Positions 13,189 to 22,503 of a stretch of DNA of 64,000 bases are shown in pieces. Source of the DNA: Carnegiea gigantea. Lineage: Eukaryota > Streptophyta > Magnoliopsida > Caryophyllales > Cactaceae. Numbering within the stretch: the stretch's first letter is position 1; the number at the start of each line of letters is the position of its first letter. The position numbers and the translations under genes were made by a program. Below the pieces are notes generated by a model that saw nothing but the letters and a program-made list of their open reading frames with translations, was not told the origin of the DNA and made no database searches. The stretch covers positions 37,501 through 101,500 of the forward strand of contig JAKOGI010001191.1 in assembly GCA_029747015.1 (NCBI GenBank), read 5' to 3'.

Positions 13189-13381
13189 TAAATTTTTGGT
13201 TGAGATGGTTCGAATCTCAACAACTCCTATATTGATGTATTGCGTACGGTAAGGCAGACATTTGAAGTATCCATGCTACAAAGCCAAAGGAAATTCACGT
13301 AAGAGAGCGTATTAGCGTATAAGCTTATTCTTGGGCCTTTAACTATCAGTTTAAACTTATTGTTGAGATGATTCTTAAACA
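13189..13381 (+). mobile_element. TRIM/SMART remnant, copy 2
   Basis: Matches the TRIM at 8349-8628. A short piece of left repeat (TTTTTGGTTGAGATGGTTC) passes directly into the internal GAATCTCAACAACTCC, TATTGATGTATTGCG and CGTAAGAGAGC segments. A nearly full right repeat (TTATTCTTGGGCCTTTAACT to TTCTTAAACA) ends at 13381. The primer-binding region is missing. The junction falls at a shared GGTTC/GTTCGAATC word, consistent with a deletion between short repeats. Confidence 0.8.
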
Positions 13382-14789
13382 GCTACAATCACCCTTACCC
13401 ACGCACCACCCTCTGTACTCTAATAAGTTTCGCCAGCAAAGCCAACGAAACTTAAAGACGCCCTAGTGGGCCGGCTTCGCCAGTAGGATGGGTGAACCCA
13501 AAACCCAAAAAATGAAGCATGTCAGATCAATCTAGTTTTAATTTTAAGAAAAGAGAGACAGAAATAAGGGAGAAATGGATAAGCGTGGTGGTTGTGATTT
13601 GTGAGGGATTAAATCAATGTTGGCGTGCACTATTGAGGCTGATGAAGGCTGTGGAGAGGGCAAAATGAGAAGGGAGGATGCATAATCTGGGGAATAAACA
13701 ATTGGAATGGGGATGTAGAGGCGCGCGGAGAGAGAAGCACAAAGCGAAATGAGAGATTTTTTTTTTAATATATATATAAAAAAGAAACTATGTATGGACA
13801 AAAAGCAAGAAGAGATAGAAAATCATGGACAATGGTTGGTAGCAATTACAACACAAATTCTAAAGGTCATTTTAGGAAGATTAAAAATTTACTTTAATTA
13901 CTGTTGCTGTATTTACTAATTTCTTTTTGGAAATGATATATTATGGATATTAATGGCTCCTTAACCATTGCTCTAAGGGCAGTGTTAACAATCCCTTTTT
14001 TTCATAGTATCATTAATTTTTTTTAATGGGAGGACGTTTTCTAATTTGGTATGTAAATGCTACGTAGCTAAACAAAGAGGAAAAATGTAAAAAAAAAAGT
14101 TAATGAAACCCATATTTATCCATTCTTTTTCATACTTCCCACTGTCTTGTTTTCCACTTAAGAAGCCCAAGCTTTGAATGACAAAATGAAAATGAAAAAT
14201 TTTCTTCATGTTATTTATATAGAAAGTGAAGAAAGTCCTTTACATTAAAGCAAGTCTTGCACAACTCAAAAAATTGAATATAATTGGCTAAATAAATAAC
14301 TAGCTTTTTTAATATGATGAAAAATATAATGCTATTGTGGAAAAGAAAAATAATTTAATGTCAATACGGAAGTAAATTGATAACTTGGTGCCATAATGCA
14401 TCAAGAACCCAATTGTGATTGGTAGGGTTAATTAGCCTAAGCACAAAATGATTAGTTCATACATGCATCACACATATAAGTAGTACACTAGGCACCTCAT
14501 TGTATTCTTCATATGCTCATAATTAATCACATTGTGTCAATTTGAGTGGTAGAAAATATGATATCTCCAACTTTTTGCTCAAGGTGATTACTAAAGACCC
14601 TTTGTTGCAAATGACACTTTTTTGTCAAAAATTAATGACTCATAAACATTATTAACTAGGTATTGTTAAAACAAATGAGACAACGCGTTGGACAAATGAT
14701 ATGAATTTTATTTGCTGCGTTCTACTGAGTTGATGTCCTTTAATGTAATTCATTAAATAAAAAATAAGATCTTTATTTCTTTTTTATTT
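13382..14789. other. Intergenic, no gene recognised
   Basis: AT-rich DNA with short unrecognised open frames and a few homopolymer runs. I see no protein motif or repeat structure worth a firm call. Confidence 0.5.
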
Positions 14790-15350
14790 TTAGCGTGAAT
14801 GATCGCTATGCCCCTGAGTTTTATCAGTTATGCAAATAGCGTGGCCAAGCAACACCAAAGTGTCATCAACTAACAAAGGCCTAATGGCCTCTGGTGGCAA
14901 ATCGAAAAGAACAAAAGGGGGAACTTGATCTACAGCAATGTCTGCAAGATGGTCGGCAATGCGGTTCGCTTCCCCGTAACAGTAAACTAGCAAAACTATC
15001 CAATTTGTATTGTGTAAGAACTTCTGACATTCTCTGATAAAAAAGAAATAAGGTTGACCTTAATTGACTGGGGTCTTGATTTTGTTGATAGCTACCTCAG
15101 AATGTATGTGGACAAGCAGTCTCTGAACACCTTTCTCCTGGGCCACTCTTAGCCCATGAAGTAACCCCATCAATTCAGCTTTGACAGAAGTACATATGCC
15201 CAAGCAAGCCGAGAATCCACCGACCCAATTGTTAAGGCGACCCTCAGTCACGCCAACCCACCTGGAGGTCCCCGATTACCACGGGGGCCGCCGTCTACAT
15301 TCAATTTAACCCATCCATCTGAGGGGGCAACCCACCGAATTGGATCAAAC
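14790..15350 (-). pseudogene. LINE RNase H domain fragment (RVT_3 type)
   Basis: On the minus strand this reads a split RNase H of the kind found at the C-terminus of plant LINEs. DGWVKLNVDGGPRG (about 15310) is followed by CTSVKAELMGLLHGLRVAQEKG (about 15190-15125) and EANRIADHLADIAVD (about 14965-14925). A stop interrupts the frame after the first block, and another gap lies near 15060. The host-like phrase FDLPPEAIRPLLVDD near the end is also typical. No RT of this element is present next to it. Confidence 0.75.
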
Positions 15351-15419
15351 ATTCTGATCTTTTTGGAGCCTCGCCATTGATGGGTAGGTTCAAGGCCTTC
15401 CAAGTCTCCTCACATTTGT

Positions 15420-15660
15420 TTCGAGCAAACCCACGGGGATTTAACAGCCATATCATCGATGTATGCCTCCATATTTATGTTAATTTGATCTTGAAAAAAT
15501 TTGCTGACCAATCTCTGATATGTAACACTAACATTCTTTGGCCCAAATAACATGACATTATAATAGTACGGCTGTGTGATACAGAGTGTCTGCTCCTGAT
15601 CTTGTTGCTAAAAGTATTTGGTGCAAACCAGTGTAGACACAGGTTGTGTTGGGCAACAAG
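15420..15660 (-). pseudogene. Ty3-gypsy reverse transcriptase fragment
   Basis: Minus-strand reading gives LFGPKNVSVTYQRLVSKFF and then NMEAYIDDMAVKSP. This matches the gypsy RT block FGLKNAGATYQRLV followed by the catalytic YIDDM. Only about 240 bp is recognisable and stops flank it. It abuts the LINE RNase H fragment, so two unrelated retroelement pieces are joined here. Confidence 0.75.
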
Positions 15661-15689
15661 GCCCATTTCAGAGCTAGTTTCATGTAGCT

Positions 15690-16278
15690 TTCAGTTTCCA
15701 CTCGGTTTATACGATTTTCTTCCTATTTTTTGCTTTATCAGCGCGTTTCCAAGAATTTGGAGATCCATATATCATCTATCCGCCATCGTAGAGTGGGTTA
15801 GACCCATTAGAAATGAGTTAAGAGCAACTTGAATATGAAAATTTACAAGGATTCCGGATTGGGTTTGCATCTAATGATTCAAGAACGCGATTATCTACTC
15901 TTTTCTCTTAGATTCCATGATTTCTGGATTGGTTTGTAATTCATGTTAACTTATAATTTTAAATCTTCAAATTGTGTTGAATTCATGTGATTGAATCAAT
16001 TCTTGTTTTGATCTAAAAGTGTTTATGATCTATTGGGTTCATTCTATTGAATCTTAGATTGAATTGCTTAGTGGAAAACTTGATTAATTTCTTACTTGAT
16101 TAGGTGTTTGGTGAAGGACTGAAAGATGAAACTAGATGTTGGAAAGCTAAGCTTCAACTTAAGTATATAAGATCTTGAGAAAGATTCACTGTTGAGAAAC
16201 TCCCTAAATTGATAGTTGTGTTCTTAATTATCTTACATTAATCAAAAGTCCTTGAGAAACGGGAACTGATTAGATTTG
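15690..16278. other. Non-coding, possible old LTR flank
   Basis: AT-rich text with phrases such as TGATTGAATCAATTCTTG. It may continue past the nested insertions at 22504 onward, where GTGGGAGATGACC and CGTGTACTTGTAGG resemble the 3' part of gypsy LTRs. I could not define ends. Confidence 0.3.
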
Positions 16279-16517
16279 GGCCCTATTCGACAAAATTAGC
16301 GGTTCAAGTAGCAGATAGCGGTTCAGGTAGTGGATAGTTGTTTAGGTAGCAGATAGCGTTTCTAATTTAGCTGTGAGCGGATAGCTATTTGGATGAGCAG
16401 TTGAAATAAATGTGTTCGGTAAATTTAGCTGTCGGGTCAGCTGATTAATGTAAATTGACATAAAAGGATATAGATAATTTCCAAAAATAAAATTTACAAA
16501 GGATATTTTTTAACAAA
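16279..16517. mobile_element. Left part of a MITE split by the TR-GAG insertion
   Basis: Begins GGGCCCTATTCGACAAAATTAGC and carries repeated AGCGGTTCAAGTAGCAGATAGC-like words. It is continuous with 22307-22503 once the TR-GAG element and one copy of its ACAAA duplication are removed. The far end, read inward, is AGGGCGTGTTCAGTAACAGC, giving weak terminal inverted repeats. Probably a hAT- or Mutator-type MITE. Confidence 0.6.
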
Positions 16518-17911
16518 TGTTGAACGGTAAATTTACCTATTTTACGTGCCTCTTTCACCCACTTTTAGCTCGTATAATAACTTAATCTTTGGGGTTTTAC
16601 CTTGTTTTATTTATGTTTTTGTAGGAAACAACTCCAAATCAAACAAGCGTCGCGGAAAGGGACGAAGATGGGACAAAACGACGAAAATCAGCGAAAACAG
16701 GCGAAAACCAGCAGAGAAGGACGGTGCACGGCCGACCTGCAGGAAGGCACGACCGTGCACCGGTGGCCGAAGCCACGCACGGCCAGCACGGCCAGGCGCA
16801 CGGCCGTGCGTGGTGGCCGTGCGTCCCGGCACGGCCGTGCGTCGGGCCTGGGTTCGCGATAAATCCCCTTTTCGGGCGTCTGTTCAGGAGGTCGTTCGGG
16901 GGGTTCGCACAGGGATTAGCTCTGGCGATTCTTTGGCGATTTCTAGGTTAGTTTAGGTTAGATTTTAGTTAATAAGGGAGATTAGTTTAGGATTGAAGAT
17001 TGCAACATTGAATTCAACCTTTGAATCTCAAGTTCTTCATCAATTCAAGACTAAGTTTTCTCCTCCTCTCTCTATTCGTTGCTATGTTCTTGTTGTTTTA
17101 ATTCTTGTACTTTGTTTAGTTTATTTATTGTTTAGTTCTTGTTAATTTGTGTTATTTACTTGTTTGAATTCGTTTTATTTCATTTCCTTTGCTTTGTTCT
17201 TCATGTTCTTGCACTTGTTTGGTAGTTTCGGTTTTGATTCATTTTTGATGTTTAGTTGGTAGATTGTGTTGGCTTGGGTTGTGATTAGCCTCTTGATGGC
17301 TAATTAATCTTGTATTTGGCCTAACCATACCCAATCTATACCTAGAACCTAGAGTTTTCCTTCACGCCCGCCAAGTGTTCGATGAAATGCCTGAGAGGGC
17401 TTTCATCCATATTTTTGGGCGATTGACTTATGCTGAGAGGTGAGGTCAATTTGCTAGTGTGGGAGAGGGAATGGCCGAGTTCGGGACACGAAAGTAGTAT
17501 CCGAATCGAGCTAGGTCCGGGGTTGCTAGTTTTGTGGTCTAATTCGACTAACCCCACGAAAGTAGGTGGTTACTCGAATTAGACTAGCTCATGATCCTTG
17601 AGAGAGGGCTTGGGTGGTCTTTGATGGTGCAACCGACCATCTCTTGTTCATAGTGTAGTTTGGGTAGGTTAGGACTCGTATTGGTTAGTTGGTTCATTCA
17701 GTGGTAAAATCGCAACTCCAAGTCGCTTATTTCTGTATTTGTAGCCTAGTTTAGTTTCCCCTTCTCACCCTTCGATCCTGCCTAGCTTGAGACGCTTTAG
17801 TGAACTCTGGTAGTTGGAAACACAATTCCCTGCGGACGACACCCCAAGTACTCAACGATACACCTTGCACTTGGGGTTTATAAATATTAAAACTCTGTTT
17901 TTCTTGCAACA
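16518..17911 (+). repeat. 5' LTR of TR-GAG element
   Basis: Starts TGTTGAACGGTAAATTTACC and ends TTCTTGCAACA. It contains a GC-rich island at about 16720-16850 with two exact 12-bp palindromes GCACGGCCGTGC (16798-16809 and 16829-16840), unlike the AT-rich rest. The 3' end is TAAATATTAAAACT plus a short tail. Confidence 0.93.
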
Positions 17912-17917
17912 AGTTTT

Positions 17918-17935
17918 TGGCGCCGTTGCCGGGGA
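17918..17935 (+). promoter_or_regulatory. Primer-binding site, tRNA-Asp type
   Basis: TGGCGCCGTTGCCGGGGA is complementary to the 3' end of plant tRNA-Asp including CCA. It lies 6 bp past the 5' LTR and would prime minus-strand cDNA synthesis. Confidence 0.9.
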
Positions 17936-18031
17936 ATTGGCGTTTTTCAATATTAGGGTTTACTTCAGCATTCGAGGCTAGGCCTTTTGAAAATCCCAAA
18001 AAAAAAAAAAATATTTCAAAAAAAAATTTCA

Positions 18032-19429
18032 ATGGCAATTTTCCATTTTCCCCAATGTGAGCAAGAATTATTTTACCGTTATTGGGATCGTTTACATGCT
18101 TATCTTGCTCAATGTGCTTCTTATGGATGTTTATATGGGAAATGGGAAATATTGCATGTTGTTGATGAGGGTGTGAATTGTGAGACCCGTGCTCTTTTGG
18201 AGCATTTTGATTTCTATGCTCGAAATGTTGATGAAGCTTGGGAATTACTTGAGTGGTTGGCTTGGGATACTTATGAATTTGAAACTAGTTGTTCTGATTC
18301 TTGTACCCCACCCCCTTGCATCCCTAATTATGCCCCTCCTGTGTGCGAAATTTGCCATTGTTCTGACCACGCCAGTACTTCTTGTCCCTATCATATTTCT
18401 AATGAAGGCTTTGCTAGACTTAGTAATATGATAGAGACAATGAATAAGCAACAAGTTGAGTTTGCTGAGTTTGTTAATAAAATGCGGGAGTATGACCTAT
18501 CACCCGAGATTGACCCTAGTTCTAGTGCTCCTAGACTTGATGTCAACCTGTGTGATGATGGTGCGTCTTTACCACCTCTAGAGTCCGGACTAGAGGACGT
18601 AGTCGACCCTCCCTTGATCCCTTCACTCACTGTTGCTTCATCCTTTCCTAATACCCTTTGGGACAATACTGCGCTTATCATGACCTTTCCTGATACACCT
18701 TCCCCTTTCGCTCAGTCGACGGAGTTCGAGGTAGGCGTGACCTTTGGCGTTAGCGCTAGTGTTGAGGAGGATGATACCTGGTCTGAGTCCGACAGTGTTT
18801 CTATTGAGGTGCATGCTTTTTATGGGACTCCCACAGGGACTTCATGCATGGATGTTGTGGTTACAGGACCAACTAGTCCTGATTTCATTGATGACATATC
18901 CCCCAACTCCCTTGATACATCCCATGCTCCCTATTCATGTTCACCACCCTCCCATTCACCAAAGTGTTGTGATTTGTCACTTAGCGACCCTCATGTGATA
19001 CTTGAGGGGAATGAGGCTGACTGCTGTAAGTCTCTAGGTACTTTTAGAGGGTATGACCCCGTCCTTGATCTTTATCGTCCGTACCTAGAGGGCATGCCTG
19101 GAGAAATCGCATTGACTATTGCATTTGATTATTATGCTGATTTCTCACAGGTTTTTGGTGAGTTTAAGAGGGCACTAACTTTGTTTGCTCCATCTTTACC
19201 AGTGTTCTCTTACTCACACCACTCTGAGCTGCATGCAGCAATGCATGATAAGCTCCTACGAGCTTTGACTGCATTCGAGCTGACGACTCGCATCTTGAGC
19301 GGCAAGGAGTGGCTGATGCTCCTTAAGTCATCATGGAATAGTTCAGGTACATTCAGTACCCGACCTGGTATAATCGTTCTCACTCTCTTCCCCCCCTTCT
19401 TTTTATTTTTCTTTTTTGTTTTTTTTTAG
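18032..19429 (+). CDS. TR-GAG gag-like protein with CCHC zinc knuckle
   Basis: An open frame of 465 codons from the ATG at 18032 (MAIFHFPQCEQELF). An upstream in-frame extension lacks ATG. The N-terminal about 90 residues are aromatic-rich and acidic (YRYWDRLHAYLAQC, EAWELLEWLAWDTYEF). A perfect CX2CX4HX4C knuckle, CEICHCSDHASTSC, lies at about residues 108-121. A coiled stretch follows (SNMIETMNKQQVEFAEFVNK). The rest is Pro/Ser/Asp-rich with the motif ESLGTFRGYD-like KSLGTFRGYDPVLDLYRPYL near residue 345. The last 15 residues are a run of Phe and Leu and may not be genuine, as a GT-type splice donor lies at about 19346. A diverged copy is at 63291-64000. It likely packages element RNA. Confidence 0.85.
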   Translation: MAIFHFPQCEQELFYRYWDRLHAYLAQCASYGCLYGKWEILHVVDEGVNCETRALLEHFDFYARNVDEAWELLEWLAWDTYEFETSCSDSCTPPPCIPNYAPPVCEICHCSDHASTSCPYHISNEGFARLSNMIETMNKQQVEFAEFVNKMREYDLSPEIDPSSSAPRLDVNLCDDGASLPPLESGLEDVVDPPLIPSLTVASSFPNTLWDNTALIMTFPDTPSPFAQSTEFEVGVTFGVSASVEEDDTWSESDSVSIEVHAFYGTPTGTSCMDVVVTGPTSPDFIDDISPNSLDTSHAPYSCSPPSHSPKCCDLSLSDPHVILEGNEADCCKSLGTFRGYDPVLDLYRPYLEGMPGEIALTIAFDYYADFSQVFGEFKRALTLFAPSLPVFSYSHHSELHAAMHDKLLRALTAFELTTRILSGKEWLMLLKSSWNSSGTFSTRPGIIVLTLFPPFFLFFFFVFF

Positions 19430-19792
19430 TTGTGAATATTAGGGTTGTGTTTTCGGTTGGTGATCATCTTGTGTTGAAATGTGAATGTTGTTGAGCCATT
19501 GATGGCTATGATCACCATTTTCGTATTTTTGTGAATATTTATTGTGTTGTGATTGGTGGTGTCGCTGGGTTGGTATATATTTGTTTTTGGTGGTGCTAGC
19601 TTTGTATATACGTTTGATCTAGTTGATTGATTTGGGTAAGATTGTGTTTTCGGGGAGTGAGGTAGCCTGCGTTTATATTGTGCAGGTTTGGTGTCGTTGT
19701 GTGTGATTATTTTGTTTTGTGTGCCTTGTGTTTGACTTTTTTTTCCTTTTATTTTTGTATATTTTTGTGTGTTGGTGATGACTCACGGCCCC

Positions 19793-19830
19793 CAATGAGG
19801 ACATTGTGAGATTTAGGTGTGGGGGTGGGG
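19793..19830 (+). promoter_or_regulatory. AGGA-loop hairpin 1 plus purine tract in TR-GAG 3' region
   Basis: CAATG-AGGA-CATTG (19793-19806) forms a 5-bp stem with an AGGA loop. It is followed by TTTAGGTGTGGGGGTGGGG (19812-19830), a candidate internal polypurine tract. The same arrangement recurs at 41835-41873 in another element. Confidence 0.6.
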
Positions 19831-20228
19831 TCATCTCCCCTTTTACTCTTGTTTTTGTGAAATTTTCATTATTTTTGTGTAAAGTTTTCAATTTTTCTCC
19901 TTTTTGTATAAATTTTTCTTTTCCTTTTGAATTTAGGAGAGTTTTGTACTATTTTGATCGGCTTTGACTCCTTGTACCTTAGCTATCGGCTTGTATATAA
20001 CTATGTTGTGCATAATAGATCTTTTTCCCAAGTGAATCATTCTAGCCCCAATTCTAACCCCACTAGTTCATTATACTTGTGCAATCCAATCCTCACTTAT
20101 ACCATCATCATTATCTTAGGGCCTTAGTCTTCCATGATCAGCTCTCCCACTTGTCTTTGCACACTACTACTCACGCAAAAAAAAAAAAAAATGTAGTGAG
20201 AAAAAGTGGAAACCACCTTTAGTTTGGA

Positions 20229-20368
20229 ATGACAAGTGTCCCTTTGAGGCATGCGCTACTGGGTGCTACCCTTTGAGGCAATACTGCTACTGGGAACACT
20301 TGACAGGCACCCTTTGAGGTATGCGCTACTGGGTGCTACCCTTTGAGGCAATATTACTACTGGGAAAG
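20229..20368 (+). repeat. Tandem repeat in TR-GAG 3' non-coding region
   Basis: Two units of about 75 bp. Each contains CCCTTTGAGGCATGCGCTAC or a close variant, then GGGTGCTACCCTTTGAGGC and CTACTGGGAA. A shorter CCCTTTGAGGC sub-repeat occurs four times. No coding is seen. Confidence 0.8.
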
Positions 20369-20806
20369 CCTTCTTTCCATGCTAATAAGCCAATAATGTA
20401 GTTTGTGTCGGCTGCGTTGGATTGGGTTTGGTCCTAATAAGCCTGAGTCCTAAGATGATGATACACTAGCACACTAAGCACAGGGATGGATTCACAGTTT
20501 TGATGTACAGTGGGGTGAACAGTTGGTGTGTTGATGCTGTCATGGGAATAGAGACTCTTGATGTGTGCGATATCTTTATACGCATGTTGATGTCTTTGGA
20601 GCATGGGTGTTTTGGCTGGTTGGAATGTATGCAAGCTCCCCCCTTGTATATATATGTGTGTTTTCTTTTTGTAAATCCTCTTTGTCTCTCAGTTTGTGTT
20701 TTCCTTTTTCCTTTTTCTTTTTCAAAGATTTTGTAGGTATATCTTCTGCAAACCCTCACGAGACCTTACTCGTCCACTTGGGGTAACCAAGGGGTTTAAA
20801 GGGCTT

Positions 20807-20827
20807 GTTGCATACGCTAAATGCAAC
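20807..20827 (+). promoter_or_regulatory. Hairpin 2 in TR-GAG 3' region
   Basis: GTTGCAT, a 7-base loop ACGCTAA, then ATGCAAC: a perfect 7-bp stem. The matching site in another element (43376-43396) keeps 6 pairs, and one C:G pair is replaced by T:A. Confidence 0.6.
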
Positions 20828-20875
20828 CGTAATTCCTACGAAAGTGAGTTAGTTGTTTACTCTAGTTTTCTTTTA

Positions 20876-20913
20876 TTTTGCTCGAGGACGAGCAAAAGAT
20901 AGGTGTGGGAGTG
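20876..20913 (+). promoter_or_regulatory. AGGA-loop hairpin 3 plus terminal polypurine tract
   Basis: TTTTGCTCG-AGGA-CGAGCAAAA (20876-20897) is a perfect 9-bp stem with an AGGA loop. GATAGGTGTGGGAGTG (20898-20913) follows and abuts the 3' LTR, so it is the likely plus-strand primer. Confidence 0.7.
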
Positions 20914-22301
20914 TGTTGAACGGTAAATTTACCTATTTTACGTGCCTCTTTCACCCACTTTGAGCTCGTATAATAACTTAATCTTTGGGGTTTTACCTTG
21001 TTTTATTTATGTTTTTGTAGGAAACAACTCCAAATCAAACAAGCGTCGCGGAAAGGGACGAAGATGGGACAAAACGACGAAAATCAGCGAAAACGGGCGA
21101 AAACCAGCAGAGAAGGACGGTGCACGGCCGACTTGCAGGAAGACACGGCCGTGCACCGGTGGCCGAAGCCACGCACGGCCAGCACGGCCAGGCGCACGGC
21201 CGTGCGTGGTGGCGCACGCACGGCCGTGCGTCGGGCCTGGGTTCGCGATAAATCCCCTTTTCGGGCGTCTGTTCAGGAGGTCGTTCGGGGGGTTCGCACG
21301 GGGATTAGCTCTGGCGATTCTTTGGCGATTTCTAGGTTAGTTTAGGTTAGATTTTAGTTAATAAGGGAGATTAGTTTAGAATTGAAGATTGTAACATTGA
21401 ATTCAACCTTTGAATCTCAAGTTCTTCATCAATTCAAGACTAAGTTTTCTCCTCCTCTCTCTATTCGTTGCTATGTTCTTGTTGTTTCAATTCTTGTTTT
21501 TACTTTGTTTAGTTTATTTGTTTAGTTCTTGTTATTAATTTGTGTTATTTACTTGTTTGAATTCGTTTTATTTCATTTACTTTGCTTTGTTCTTCATGTT
21601 CTTGCACTTGTTTGGTAGTTTCGGTTTTGATTCGTTTTTGATGTTTAGTTAGTAGATTGTGTTGGCTTGGGCTGTGATTAGCCTCTTGATGGCTAATTAA
21701 TCTTGTATTTGGCCTAACCATACCCAATCTATGCCTAGAACCTAGAGTTTTCCTTCACGCCCGCCAAGTGTTCGATGAAATGCCTGAGAGGGCTTTCGTC
21801 CATATTTTTTGGGCGATTGACTTATGCTGAGAGGTGAGGTCAATTTGCTAGTGTGGGAGAGGGAATGGCCGAGTTCGGGACACGAAAGTAGTATCCGAAT
21901 CGAGGTAGGTCCGGGGTTGCTAGTTTTGTGGTCTAATTCGACTAACCCCACGAAAGTAGGTGGTTACTCGAATTAGACTAGCTCATGATCCTTGAGAGAG
22001 GGCTTGGGTGGTCTTTGATGGTGCAACCGACCATCTCTTGTTCATAGTGTGGTTTGGGTAGGTTAGGACTCGTCTTGGTTAGTTGGTTCATTCATTGGTA
22101 AAATCACAACTCCAAGTCGCTTGTTTCTGTGTTTGTAGCGTAGTTTAGTTTCCCCTTTTCACCCTTCGATCCTGCCTACCTTGAGACGCTTTAGTGAACT
22201 CTAGTAGTTGGAAACACAATTCCCTGCGGACGACACCCCAAGTACTCAACGATACACCTTGCACTTGGGGTTTATAAATATTAAAACTTTTCCTGCTAAC
22301 A
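20914..22301 (+). repeat. 3' LTR of TR-GAG element
   Basis: Nearly identical to 16518-17911. Differences include a deletion of about 8 bp in the GC-rich palindromic island and scattered C/T and G/A changes. Ends CTGCTAACA, with the ACAAA duplication directly after. Confidence 0.93.
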
Positions 22302-22306
22302 ACAAA

Positions 22307-22503
22307 AAAATATGAAACACTACTTTTGAATGCAAAACGTTAATACTACTAGTTTTTCAGAAACGCTGCTTAAAACGCTAAACACTACTTGAAATGCTAG
22401 TCAAAATACTATGTTACCGGACACTAAAAATTATCTAATGAGTATATTAACTTAGTCAAAGCGCCAAACGATGTCCAAAACGCTGTTACTGAACACGCCC
22501 TTA
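22307..22503. mobile_element. Right part of the split MITE
   Basis: Contains repeated AAAACGCT words and ends CTGTTACTGAACACGCCCT. It pairs with 16279-16517 across the TR-GAG insertion. Confidence 0.6.

Larger units (their letters stand above)
16518..22301 (+). mobile_element. Non-autonomous gypsy element of TR-GAG type
   Basis: A 5784-bp element with long LTRs (16518-17911 and 20914-22301) that are nearly identical by eye. It is flanked by the perfect target duplication ACAAA (16513-16517 and 22302-22306). A primer-binding site matching the tRNA-Asp 3' end (TGGCGCCGTTGCCGGGGA, 17918-17935) follows the 5' LTR, and a GGTGTGGGAG purine tract precedes the 3' LTR. The only coding is a single gag-like frame with a CCHC knuckle; protease, RT, RNase H and integrase are all absent. 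That is the layout of terminal-repeat retrotransposons with a GAG domain. It must be moved by pol proteins from another element. Confidence 0.92.

Noticed and set aside
16546..16956. Overlapping open frames of 86-136 codons rich in Arg/Ala/Pro
   Set aside because: They come from the GC-rich palindromic island in the LTR, and the same frames recur in the other LTR. No known domain.
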